From: Crotophaga sulcirostris
Taxonomy: Eukaryota > Chordata > Aves > Cuculiformes > Crotophagidae
Length of the DNA: 64,000 nt
Reading direction: 5' to 3'
Assembly (NCBI GenBank): GCA_013397455.1
Contig: VYZB01000173.1
Span: 62,001-126,000, forward strand
In this document: positions 50,001 through 59,700 of the stretch, in pieces
Numbering within the stretch: the stretch's first letter is position 1
How the letters are laid out: each line of letters begins with the position of its first letter
Notes under the pieces: model-generated
What the model saw: only the letters and a program-made list of their open reading frames with translations
Database searches by the model: none
Told to the model about the DNA's origin: nothing
Program-made: the position numbers and the translations under genes

Positions 50001-53000
50001 GGCTGGAATTACAAACATATTACAGCAGCATTTCATCACATGCTCTTTACGTTCTGGTAACTGTTGAAACAGAAACCATAGACTGAAGAAGAAAAAAGAA
50101 CAACAACCCAAAGAAAACAATCTCCCGTAGCTTCACCGCTCCGGCCTTCAAAGAGGTTCAGGGGTTATTTCTCCCTCTCTCTCAAAAAAGGAGAAACTTC
50201 AGCATTTTCCACAACTAGTGCTGATATTTTTAATTGTTTTTTTTCCTAACTTTTTTCTTTCCACAGATATTTCTGCTGTTTGAAAAATTTGATGTGCTCC
50301 AGGTGTCCCCTGCATCTCCAGTGCTTATAGTGAGACCTGCTCCTCCCCTTGACCATCCACTCAGCCAGCCCCCTCAACAGCCAACCTGCTTTGCCTTCTA
50401 TAAAACCTATTTAATTACTGTTGCCTGCTCCTGTGGGACCTCATCTGGAGCCCACCAACCTCCAAGTTGCTCATCTCACCCCTCAGCTCAGACCTCTGGA
50501 GAAAACTCCATGGCCACAACAGTGAGCTGGTAGCAAAGCCAGAAGTCCATGCAGAGAAGACTGGCTCTTTCATTGCCCCTGGTGCAGGCTGTTCTGATGA
50601 AGTTGTTCCCATGAAGCCCTGTTTTTCAGTATTTTCTCAGTTGGAAGAGGCTGGGAGGGACAGGACACAAGAAGAGTTACGGTGAGCCCAATCATGGCTC
50701 AACTAAGCCTGGTGACCTGCCCCCAGAAAACCAAGTCTCAGATGCTTACAGAACAGCCTGGTTGCAAACGCAGATGGAGATGTGCTTTAATCTGAAAGAG
50801 GGGAGAGTTAGATAAGACCTTAGGAAAAAATGTTTTCCTGTGCGGATGGTGAGGCACTGGCACAGATTTCCCAGAGAAGTCGTGGCTGCCCCAGACCTGG
50901 AGGAGTTCAAGGCCAGGTTTTGGATGGGGCTTTGAGCAACCTGATCCATGGGAGATGTCCCTGCCCATGGCAGGGAGTGGGAACTGGATGGGCTTTGAGG
51001 TCCCTTCCAACCCAAAACATTCTATAATCCTATGATTCTGTAATTCCATGCTTCCCTTGTCCAGTTTGACCTTGCAGCTGAAAGCAGGATTTCCTGAGCT
51101 GAGGGCAACAGCCAGACTGCTGCTGGGCCCATGCTCTCCATCTGTCTTGTACTTTTTTGAGGCCATTTCTACTTTTGTCTCCACAGTTTCCTGTAGCAAT
51201 GAATTCCCCAAGTCACTCATTGGAAAAAGCACTTCCTTTTGTTGGCCTAAACTCTGCTACCCAATAGCTTATGCGAGTATTTACATGAGGGAGTGCAAAT
51301 GTGCGCAGGGGAAGAGAAGTTCACCATAAATACAGCTAGCTGGTGATGATGAAGACTATCCACTGGATGAACTCTTTTATGGATATTTTCATCCTGCTAT
51401 TACATTTGTTACATCAATATGAACTAACTAAAAGCAGCTCAAAGAAAATAAACTATATAATTCAGTGGCAAAGAAACCTTCTCCTTTTCTCCTGCTGTCT
51501 CACAAACAGATATTCCAAGTCTACTGCTACTGGAAGGATTTTCAGGACTTCTGCTTAGGTTTAAGGCACACAGTCTGGCTTTTGGATTATACTGGAGAGA
51601 GAAGGAGAGCTGAGAGACCTGGGGTTGTTTAGCCTGGAGAAGAGGAGGCTGAGGGGAGACCTCATTGCTCTCTACAGCTTCCTGAAAGGAGGTTGTAGCG
51701 AGGTGGGTGTGGGTCTCTTCTCCCAAGTAACAAGTGACAGGACAAGAGGAAATGGCCTTAAGTTGCACCAGGGGAAGTTTAGATTGAATGTTCGTAAAAA
51801 TTTCTTTACTAAGAGTGGTGAAGCATTGGAAGAGGCTGCCCAGGACAGTGGTGGAATCTCCATCCCTGGACGGCTTGAAAAACCATGTAGATGTGGCTCT
51901 TTGGGAAACGGTTTAGTAGGCATGGTGGTGTTGGGTTGAGGGTTGGACTGGATGAGCTTAATAGGTCCTTTCCAACCTCAATTCTATGATGCTATATGAT
52001 GTGCCATTAACATACACGTACCTCCCGAAAGCTCCGTAGGTGTTCACTATTCTGAGAGGATTGAATGAGGTGTTCATGACTTGTCTGGAGCTGATCAGGT
52101 TTAGGACAACCGGGATGCTGAGATAGACAATCAGGAGGCCAAAGGCGATGTTCACCACTCTGCGGATGTAGCAGCCTGTTTGGGACACAAAAGCAGACCA
52201 GAAGGTGGTGATTTCACTGCCAGCGATGGGCTCTGCTCTCCTCACTCTGCTGCCCCAGCCTCTGCGGTGGCCGGGATCCTGCCCAGGTGCTCCCAGTTGC
52301 TCTTGGCTCCTGGACTGGGGCTGAGAAACACTCTGCTGTAATCAAGCTGACTTAGCCAAGGGCCAGACGCTATCGCTCCAGAGATCTGCTTTTCTCTAAA
52401 TAGTCTGAGAAAGGGCTAAAAAGAAAAATGTCTAAAATGTAAGATTAATCATTGCTTTAATACAGGGGAAAAACCACAGCTGGCACTTGCACCTTGCTCA
52501 AAATTGCCCTCCTCATTTGTAAGCCAGGCGTGGAGAGCCTCCAGCTCCCTGCGGCTCCATTCCTCCTGGGGCTGCCTCTTCATTGCTGCCCCAGGATCTC
52601 ACCACCAGGACTTATGGTCTACATTTTCCTCCCTCTTGCTCACTAACTGCATTCAAACCTGATTTTCCTTTTGCAAAATCTCTGTTGCTGATCATTTATG
52701 CATGAGAGGCGTTGCTGCAGCAGTGCTTTGGTGTTCGCTTTGAAGGAGCTGTGCTGGATTTCAGCCTAAGGAGTCACTGCCTGCAATCAGCCAAATGAGC
52801 AGACATGACCTCTGAGGGTTCTACCCCTATGGCCCTTTTAAATTTATTTAACACTAACAGCCAAAGGCCTGGATTCAAAGTGATTGCATGTAGCTTTCCC
52901 CTTATCTCTGCAGGAGAGGGATGTTTATTTGAACCTCTCTCAGAAGCTATTAATAATAACTGTTTAGTCTGAGAACATTGCTGGAGAACCATTTGGTTTG

Positions 53001-55017
53001 GGAAGGAGCTCGCTGAGATGCCTCCTGAGCAGTATAAGTCTGTTGGGCACTTTTTTTTTGTCTTTTAGATGGACTAAACTTTCCAGCCTGCAATTAAAGA
53101 GCAGGTACAGACACAGAAGCTTCCCCAAAACACAGGCAGCATCAGCAGCTCCTCAGGTCTCACTTTATGGCCATGCATGGAATGCTCATCCTTCACCAGA
53201 TGGTGATCATTACCATGCCCTCGGGGTCACAGCTACTCAGTCAGAGGGAAAAGGGTTGAATACAGGAAAAAAAACCTCAATGTGGCAAGGATGGAGCAAG
53301 AGCTGGGGAAGGAGTATGGGACACAAGCCAAGGAGATCTGGATCAAGCAGGCAGGAGCAGAGTACCAGCAATGGGAATTCGAGGTCTCAATGGGAATTAC
53401 ACACACATTCTTCAAGGATGTGGCCAGAGCCTTGTAAAATCAGGTCACGAGCAGGGCATGGCTGGGTACCCTCCTGACTTCTGCTATGGTGACCCAGGGG
53501 TGAGGGCTCCTCTAAGCCTCTTGCCACACAGCCCATCAGCACCAGCTCAACAGCCTCTACTTTGTCAGCAGGAAAAATATGCAGAGATCCAAATTCACCC
53601 AGAATATTACAGATACTCCACCCTTCACTTACAAGTTGCATCTTTTCCAAATCCCAGAATGGGGACACATCTACACTCCAGAGCGGTGGTAAGTATGGAT
53701 CACAGAATCACAGAATGTCAGGTTGGAAAGGACCTCATTGATCATCTGGTCCAACCTTTTAGGTGATCTGTAGTTTAAATGAGATGGCCCAGAACTCTGT
53801 CAAGCTGACAGATGGCTCTCCTTGCTTGGGTACCCTGGATCAGTAACATTTTCTGGAGAACATCACAGAAAAGAAGCAAATTACTCAAAAAAAAGTTCAC
53901 CTCCCCCTCAGGGTGACTCAGAGTTCCAGAGCAAAGAGGTGCCCTTTGGCTTCTCCTCCAGGAAGGAAGGTGCAACCTGAGTGTGATTTGGGACTGGATG
54001 CAAAAATACTGTTGGTAGGAAAGCTCCAGGCTCTCATAGCCTCTACATTTCAGAGGTGAAAGCTGTTCAAGATTTCTTCAAGCAAAATATGTAAGATAGG
54101 AAACAGAGCAAGTTTAGTGAAACTGCATTAGCTTTGCTGGAACCAACGCTTTGGTTGCTAAGCTGTGTTCCTTGGTGATGAGAAAGGAGTAGAGACAGAT
54201 GCTGCCTCTTGTTGACATTTTTCATTCTTCTGACAGATGTTCAATATATTTAAAAATGAGCATCTATAATTGTTGTTGATATTACAGGCAATTTGTTGCT
54301 TATATGCGGTTTATAAAAATGCTGCAAACACAACTTTACATCTGTCATGCAGCCTCATGAAAAATATCCCAGTCTTGCTTGCCCAGGCAATCTTCTCGAA
54401 AAGGGCTGCTTGGAAACTCCCCTCACAGGGAAGCATCAGCCGCATCAATTCCTTTTGTTCAGTTACAAAATCCCTTGGATTTGCTTTTCCATACTGATAG
54501 AATCATAGAATGGTTTGGGTTGGAAGGGACCTCAAAGCCCATTCAGTTCCAAACCCCTGCCATGGGCAGGGACACCTCCCACTGGGTCAGGGGGCACAGA
54601 GCCCCATCCAACCTGGCCTTGAACACCTCCAGGGATGGGGCAGCCATCACTTCTCTGGGCAACCTGGGCCAGGGCCTCCTCACCTTCACAGGAAAACATT
54701 TTTCCCCAAGATCTCATCTCAATCTCCCCTCTTTCAGCTGAAAACCATTCCCCCTAATCCTATCCTTGCACTCCCTGATCAAGAGCCCCTCCCCAGCTTT
54801 CCTCTGTGCCACTTTTTCCCCTCTCCAGGAACAACTTACCCAGGGGAAGCTGCTCCCTGGCTGCCTCTTTGAGCTGCATCCGCGCCACCCGCTCCTTCGT
54901 CCCTCCTGGCCTGGAGCTGAAGAGGAAGCCCAGGCTGACGTCGTCGAAGCAGGCGATGCTGGGCACGATGGTCAGCCAGTTGAGGAAACTCAGATTGCCA
55001 CTTATGATCAGAAGCAC
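25865..55017 (-). CDS. LMF1: Lipase maturation factor 1, C-terminal half (five joined exons, partial gene)
   Basis: The coding sequence is the join, on the minus strand, of 55017-54840, 52175-52022, 48286-48103, 36862-36750 and 26039-25865. All junctions have AG acceptors and GT donors, and the phases agree (1, 2, 0, 2), giving about 267 residues and a TGA stop. LMF1 is a multi-pass ER membrane protein that helps lipoprotein, hepatic and endothelial lipase fold and dimerise. I recognise it by runs such as [43 protein letters not shown] and [10 protein letters not shown]. Human LMF1 is 567 residues; counting back from the stop, human Y439 and W464 (sites of known truncating mutations) fall on a Tyr and a Trp here, so the spacing is conserved. 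The N-terminal half, first exons and promoter are outside the window to the right. LMF2 is the only close alternative, and the match to LMF1 is much better. Confidence 0.95.
28812..28999 (+). mobile_element. CR1 LINE 3' fragment
   Basis: Plus-strand copy truncated at the gtgggggtggggaggcac position, with the 'tgcccatggca' part missing; ends in octamers. Confidence 0.92.
29195..29390. repeat. Degenerate local repeats, about 102-bp spacing
   Basis: 29246-29281 and 29348-29383 match at about 30 of 36 positions (ggctcaYagagttta core). A weaker relative (aaggctcag ... cagagttta) precedes at about 29203-29235. Confidence 0.6.
30357..30529. promoter_or_regulatory. Cluster of four CAGCTG E-boxes
   Basis: CAGCTG occurs at 30357-30362, 30482-30487, 30507-30512 and 30524-30529, with TAATTAG directly after the second. 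CAGCTG is the palindromic E-box bound by class II/class A bHLH dimers. Chance expectation in this span is below 0.1. It lies in an LMF1 intron, 360 bp from the nearest CR1. Confidence 0.35.
30887..31140 (-). mobile_element. CR1 LINE 3' fragment, first of a head-to-head pair
   Basis: A minus copy with a short tandem duplication (ccttgaacaccttgaacacc near 31015). Followed after about 48 bp by an oppositely oriented CR1. Confidence 0.93.
31188..31350 (+). mobile_element. CR1 LINE 3' fragment, second of a head-to-head pair
   Basis: A plus copy lacking about 100 bp inside (agaagtggtggct joins directly to ggaactggatggg). The 31141-31187 spacer also begins with CR1-like atgggcaggggcacc, so the locus is a rearranged composite. 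Confidence 0.88.
31720..32140. promoter_or_regulatory. Candidate intronic regulatory element
   Basis: AT-rich, CR1-free sequence inside an LMF1 intron. It holds two TTTATGA strings (Cdx/Hox-type) near 31760-31785, a TEAD-type CATTCC near 31824, CpG in an AT-rich setting (ccgccgcgc near 31796) and an AACAATA SOX-type string near 31884. No coding potential. Function is inferred from composition and motif content only. Confidence 0.3.
32664..32970 (-). mobile_element. CR1 LINE 3' fragment
   Basis: Complete 3' region from ttcatagaatcatggaacgg to the ccctccccagctttt position. Confidence 0.94.
35513..35583. repeat. Short imperfect repeat of TATAAACCAT
   Basis: TATAAACCAT occurs twice, with TTTATACAC/TTTATACAT/ATTTATACCAT variants between, and GCATAAACCAT at the end. 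Probably slippage-derived. Confidence 0.6.
35619..35963 (-). mobile_element. CR1 LINE 3' fragment, divergent subfamily
   Basis: Starts tgaatcataaaatgttttga and carries the 'ccctgcacaggacaacccca' variant of the 3' region. It probably belongs to an older subfamily than its neighbours. Confidence 0.87.
36750..36862 (-). CDS. LMF1: LMF1 exon d: conserved [16 protein letters not shown] segment
   Basis: This 113-bp exon encodes 37 residues plus CG of an Arg codon (exit phase 2). It reads [18 protein letters not shown], then [19 protein letters not shown]. Human LMF1 has a closely similar stretch in the same place, and the amphipathic part ending NPF is shared by LMF1 and LMF2 proteins. The acceptor is preceded by a pyrimidine-rich tract (ccttcccccag), and the donor is GTGAGC. 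It is separated from neighbouring exons by introns of about 11.2 kb (upstream) and 10.7 kb (downstream), the two largest complete introns in the window. Confidence 0.95.
37736..37955 (+). mobile_element. CR1 LINE 3' fragment
   Basis: Starts at the aggaagaaatgttttcc position and ends in octamers. Well preserved; only about 220 bp. Confidence 0.94.
40581..40664. repeat. 42-bp tandem duplication, two copies
   Basis: Units 40581-40622 and 40623-40664 differ at two positions only (both G/A). Each starts CAAGACCTCC and contains CAGCTTTTAGGTAGAACA. The duplication looks recent. Confidence 0.92.
43701..43922 (+). mobile_element. CR1 LINE 3' fragment
   Basis: Starts tgagatcttagaaaaaaatg; ends with a diverged octamer (ctacaattctatgattc). 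Confidence 0.92.
44478..44935 (-). mobile_element. CR1 LINE 3' fragment with open ORF2 tail
   Basis: The minus strand keeps an uninterrupted frame through the whole ORF2 C-terminal tail ([40 protein letters not shown]). This tail follows the reverse transcriptase domain. The copy lacks the polymerase and is dead. Confidence 0.93.
47481..47697 (+). mobile_element. CR1 LINE 3' fragment
   Basis: Truncated at the same ttgctgtgagggtgggg position as several other plus-strand copies; ends ttctatgg. Confidence 0.93.
48103..48286 (-). CDS. LMF1: LMF1 exon c: core of the lumenal C-terminal domain
   Basis: This 184-bp exon supplies the last base of a Ser codon and then 61 full codons, ending in phase 0. 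The sequence starts [15 protein letters not shown], then [19 protein letters not shown], then [15 protein letters not shown]. This is the most conserved block of the LMF1 C-terminal (DUF1222-type) domain, required for lipase maturation. Two cysteines (KCKPGD and RRPC) are candidates for a lumenal disulfide. Counting from the stop and using human numbering, the Tyr of WEEY corresponds to Y439 and the Trp of LDW to W464, both sites of human nonsense mutations that cause combined lipase deficiency. The acceptor is cctacag and the donor GTATGTG. Confidence 0.96.
50792..51045 (+). mobile_element. CR1 LINE 3' fragment
   Basis: Starts at the ctgaaagaggggagagtta position and ends in degenerate octamers near 51045. 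Confidence 0.93.
51600..52000 (+). mobile_element. CR1 LINE 3' fragment beside an LMF1 splice donor
   Basis: Plus strand, antisense to LMF1. It carries part of the ORF2 tail ([31 protein letters not shown]), then frameshifts. The 3' end is about 20 bp from the donor of exon b. Confidence 0.93.
52022..52175 (-). CDS. LMF1: LMF1 exon b: last hydrophobic segment and NTYGAFG motif
   Basis: This 154-bp exon completes a Gly codon, encodes 50 residues and ends with AG of a Ser codon (exit phase 2). It begins [18 protein letters not shown] and continues [17 protein letters not shown], so about 20 hydrophobic residues form a likely membrane-spanning or membrane-bound helix. It then runs into the conserved IVNTYGAFG motif of the LMF family. 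NTS in MNTSF is a potential N-glycosylation sequon; human LMF1, as I recall it, has NTH there. The acceptor is aaacag and the donor GTACGTG. A plus-strand CR1 begins its 3' end only about 20 bp beyond the donor, leaving a very short unique intron start. Confidence 0.95.
53699..53762 (-). mobile_element. Short CR1 LINE 3' end fragment
   Basis: Only the octamers and the first about 50 bases (ggttggaaaggacctcattg) remain. Confidence 0.8.
54498..54811 (-). mobile_element. CR1 LINE 3' fragment beside an LMF1 splice donor
   Basis: Same orientation as LMF1. The 5'-truncated end, near the cccctccccagctttcctct position, is about 28 bp from the donor of exon a. Confidence 0.93.
54840..55017 (-). CDS. 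LMF1: LMF1 exon a: end of membrane region and start of C-terminal domain
   Basis: This 178-bp exon encodes 59 residues plus the first base of a Gly codon (exit phase 1). It starts with [16 protein letters not shown], the end of a hydrophobic membrane segment, followed by [16 protein letters not shown], a very conserved LMF1 stretch. The rest, about residues 34-59 ([14 protein letters not shown], then [11 protein letters not shown]), is charged and probably a variable soluble linker. The acceptor reads cttag before GTGCTTC, and the donor is GTAAGT at 54839-54834. A minus-strand CR1 (54498-54811) ends about 28 bp inside the following intron. By analogy with the human protein, the preceding exon should end in ILFQ-like sequence; I could not find it in the remaining 9 kb. 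Confidence 0.95.
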
Positions 55018-56490
55018 CTAAGCAGGAGAGAAGGCAGAAGAGGGTGTCACATCTGCTTAAACAACACCAGAAAAGTGTGGTGAAGGAAACGCCGGATGGA
55101 TTTCAGCACCCTAGCACATACTTTCCTAATTTTCCACGACTGCAATAGCAATGGCAAACCTTGCCCAGGCTACAGCCCAAATGTACCCCACTGACTTGCA
55201 ATGCGAGCTCTGCCCTTGCTTTCAGCAGGAGGAAGATCAGCCAAGGTATAGTGTGACTTGATTTCCATAGTGCTCCTGGTGACGGTGCAGCGGTTTGGCC
55301 TCAGGGGAATCGTCTGCTTCCTGCTTATGCCTATGTATCTGTGACAGCAATGTTCCAGAAACCCTTCAGGAGGAAATATTGGAACTTCTAATTAAAAAGC
55401 AGCATTAAATATAGAAGTGTGCATTTTTTCAAGAGGATTTTTCTTTAATTTTAGCTTTTATTGGCCATTTAGGAGAATGTCTTGCGTGTGTAAGGCAAAG
55501 AAATGGAAAAATCCGTGAGCCTTTGGAGTCTCCATAAATATCTGTACACGTTGGGAAAAGCTTTTTGTAGGCACGCGTTACTTTTCATCTTACTCTTACA
55601 ATGACTTGAAAAACATAAGGTACCTTCTTTCTGTTCTCCAGCAACTCCTAATGAGCATCAGGCAGTGGTCTTTGGGCCCTGCTCATTCAGCCCTGGCCAT
55701 AAACCAGATCCTCACAGCCCAGTACTTTGTTCTGCAGCTGTAAGATGTCACATTCTCACCATGTTCACCCACCAGCCAAGGGGAAGGTGGAGGTAAATCC
55801 CCTACTCAAAGTGCATGCAGAGCCTCTCATTAGAACTTCATATCAACTTGAACATGCAGAGCAATTTCTGCTTCCTCACAAGTATTAATTTCTATTATTC
55901 TAGCCTAAATTTATTAAAGCCCAGCCTGTACTCACTTTCTTTTTTTTCCACGCCAGTATTTTACCTGCTCGTAGACCCTGTTTTATTTGTACAGTTACAT
56001 CCCTTCTCCTCTTTTACACTTCAAAGCACACCAAACTGCTCTGGTCTCCTCTCCCAGAGGACCTCCCTGCTTGCTTATCCCAGCAGCCGTGCCCTCAGCC
56101 CGTGCAAGGTTCAATCAATCTTTCTGGGCGCTGACAAGTAGCGTACGGAGGATATCAGATGGGTCTTGCCAGGAACTTGTACAGTGATGCTAACATTTCT
56201 CATGCTCAACCAGACCTGCCCCTCCCGCTGGGTTTTAACGCCACATTTATCTTTGCTACCGAGGTGTCACGTTAGTGCTTGCCAAGCCATGCATACAAGT
56301 CCCCCCACACATAAGCAATTTTCAAATACGCCGTTCCCAGCATCACACAGATATCTCTGCCCCTAATCCATGCTGCACCCTATGTGCTGCACAGCTCAAT
56401 TTCATCTCCTCTGCCCATTAACCTTTGGAAGGCAGGAGTCCAGGCTGCACTGATACCATCAAGGATGCTGAGAACTGATGGACTGAAAAA

Positions 56491-56768
56491 CCATAGAACA
56501 GTTTGGGTTGGAAGATCATCCAGTTCCAAACCCCTGCCATGGGCAGGGACACCTCGCACTGGATCAGGGTGTTCAAAGCCCTGTCCAATCTGGCCTTGAA
56601 CACCTCCAGGGATGGGGCAGCCACCACTTCTTTGGGCAACCTGTGCCAGCGCCTCCCCACCCTCACTGTGAAGAATTTCTTCCTAATGTCTGATCTAAAT
56701 CTTTCCTCTTCCAATTTAAAGCCGTTCCCCCTCGTCCTGTCACTACAGGCCTTTGTAAAAAGTCCCTC
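56491..56768 (-). mobile_element. CR1 LINE 3' fragment
   Basis: Starts ccatagaacagtttgggttg, lacks about 15 bp near its start, and runs to the ggcctttgtaaaaagtccct position. Confidence 0.92.
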
Positions 56769-59700
56769 CATTGCTTTGCTGTCATACACAACATGGTTTA
56801 TAACCTAAATCATCTGTAGTATTTAATCACTCCATGTTTCATCCAAGAAGGAATCGCTGCCAGCTCAACCTTGCTAATACCGAGACCTGCACCAGATGCA
56901 GGACAGACATTGAGAACTTGCTCTAGTGCCAGCAGAACGATGTGTCAAATGAAGCCAACCGCAGGGCGGTGGCCATGAGGACACATCTGGGTTTCCCTAG
57001 GGCTGCCCATCCATCCCAGCAGTCACAAAGGAATTTGTTACGAACGATTAAGCGTGTTGACATAAAACAATATATGGGAATCCATGCACACAGACACGAG
57101 AAGAGAAACGCAGCTGATGCCTGTTCAGGACTATTTGAGGCTGATGTGGATTCTTGTCCCATTAGTCACATTACTAGTCCTAATTAACTAGTTGGTCCTC
57201 AGACACATTAAAACAAAAGAGGAGGATAAAAGGGAAGAAAGGAAAGCAGTGTCACCATCTTATCCATAAATAATGAAGGTTTTGAAGCTGACTTAATGTA
57301 TTACATGTTGAAAAATAATGCCCTGATGTAACAAAGTCGTTTATTTTTCAGCCTTCAGACCAGCTAATGAGTACTTCCCCCACTTTCCAGCTGGGTTGAG
57401 AGCTGTAACCTTGATTGGCAGGACTATTATTTTATTTAAAGAACACTCCTCCATTCACACAGCTGAACTTTATCCTCTCGTGAACTGTTTACTCATAATT
57501 TTTAGTGCATGTGGCCAAGGAAGATTTTCAAGACAGTGCAAGACCAAACACCACACCACCGCCAGCATCTCACCGCAGGCAGAGGAGCTGGAGTGTGGAC
57601 CACACGCCTGCCAATTAACCTCAGCCCCTCAATGGCTCCACACTGGTCTCCTCCTTTCAGCGAACAAGTAACGAAGCTTTCAGAAACCCTGAGGAGACGT
57701 AGAAGCTCAAGGACCAACCATAGAGCCAAGAGGCACAGATGAAGTTCTTTGTTTCTCTTCCAGTCCACGCTACACCCAAAGACAGCAGATCTCTGGAGGA
57801 AACCCAGCTGCCTTCAAGAGCTGACTCAAGTGAAACACAAGAAGACTCCTTGGGAGCTAGAGACCATCACAAACTTCCCACTCCCTTGGTAAAGCACGCT
57901 TTGGATCTGCCTTCTCCAACATACACAAAATCTCCACAGTGAACATCAACAAGCTACATCCCAAAGAGGAAATCCCAGTGAACCTTGCAGGTTCTCCTCC
58001 TTTGGCCAGGATGATGAAAGCTCTGACAGATACTGACAGGTATCAGTCCCACTGTGTAAAGTATCACGTAGCCACTATCATGGTAAACTTTATGATGACA
58101 CAAGACAGACCCATGTAATGGAGCAGGTCTCTGTCTAAATTCTGGGATGTCTAGTAATGCTGTAATATATTTTTTATATATTCCTTTATGTTGCTCTTGG
58201 CTTTTAGAGAGGTGTCTCTTGACCTCACTCAGAGGTTTCTAACCTCTGCTGGGGCTTGTTGAAGAGCAAGGTCTCCATGGCAGTGCCAGCCCTATGGCTG
58301 GGGTCAAGGAAATGAGACCATCACAAGTAGCACACTTCATTTGTTCTCAAGGGGTTTGGGTTTTTTTTTATACTCAACTTATGATTTTGTTACACTGAAG
58401 TAACATGAGGAGGCTCCAATGGCAACATGGATCCATTTAGCTCGGACTTGCCAAAACAGATGCTAAGGGGACAGTTCCTGTCCTGAAAAACAACTAAATC
58501 TAAACATACCAGACTAAGTTAGCTCAAAATTAGGATGTTTTACAGCTGTGTTACAGGCAGAGAGCAGAAGAATTTTGGCACCTATTTCTTATTTCAGCAA
58601 CTCTCTCTGGGGACGTCACCTTAAAGAAACTCACCCAGGATCACACAAGTAGTCTTGCAGCAGAACCTGAAATAGGACCCAAACCTCACAATTACAAACC
58701 CAATGCTTTAATTACAAATCCCCCCTGAAATACCTGTGTGCCCCAATGCTGGTCCCCAGGGTTTCCCTACGGTTTCTCCTGAGGTGCTCCTATCCAGCAT
58801 GCCCACTCCTTCCCTGGAACAGGCTCACTGTGGTGCTTTCCCTGCTGGAAAAGAAGAGGTGGTCTCCCAGAACACCATTGAACAACGCAAACATCAATGA
58901 CACGTGCACAAGTACAGTCTGAGGGCTTTCAGCTAGTGTTCTGTTACAAAAATGTATGTATCCTCATTAAAAACAACAACAAATAAACGTTGAAAATGTG
59001 TCATTTCATATTTTATCTAATTGGCATCACTTTTAAAACACAGTGATTTGCAAGTTACAATTTTCAAAACCCCAGCAGGAAGAGTCATAATCTAAAAAAC
59101 TGAGAGATCTGACCAATTACGGTAAACAACAAAAATCCTCACTATTATTTCATTAAGAAAACAATTACTTATTTATTCTGAGTTAGATAATTATCTAGAA
59201 TTATGAGAGGAAAAAAGTATTTAAATCTGAATTACATACACATGTTAGGTCCCTGAACACAACATGTTGTACTCAACATTTGGTGCTCCCCCTTTGACCC
59301 CAGTGTGATGTAGTTCAATGCATATTAATCAGCCTGTATTAATTAACACGCTTCTCACTTAGCTACCTTGTTAGGAAACTCTGATCCTTTTCTGATTCAA
59401 TTTGCCTCATGCAACTGCAGTAATATTAAGAAAACAGTTTTGCACTTTGCCACTCCTGCCGAGGTTCATTTTACAGCTTCGTATGGAGCGACTGGGTGGT
59501 CCACGGGAGGGGTTTTCAGTAGTGATTCACCTCGCTTTACTGTTTGGAAGTCAGGAGCAAGAGATCTTATTTCTACCAGCCCTTAAAAACCAGGGGATTC
59601 AAAAATAATACAAATTTTTGGCGTTTTCTGCTCTGTGGGTGGAATCATGAACCTGACACATTTTTAACTGGAGTTACACCGTCCGAGTCTCCATGCTCAT

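Larger units (their letters stand above)
48287..52021 (-). other. LMF1 intron between exons b and c
   Basis: A 3.7-kb intron with GTACGTG donor and CCTACAG acceptor. It holds two plus-strand CR1 copies (50792-51045 and 51600-52000). Between 49800 and 50060 is an AT-rich, CR1-free block that could be conserved non-coding sequence. No nested gene is visible. Confidence 0.9.
52176..54839 (-). other. LMF1 intron between exons a and b
   Basis: A 2.66-kb intron with GTAAGT donor and AAACAG acceptor. It contains a nearly complete short CR1 close to the donor (54498-54811) and a small CR1 fragment (53699-53762). I see nothing else of note. Confidence 0.9.
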
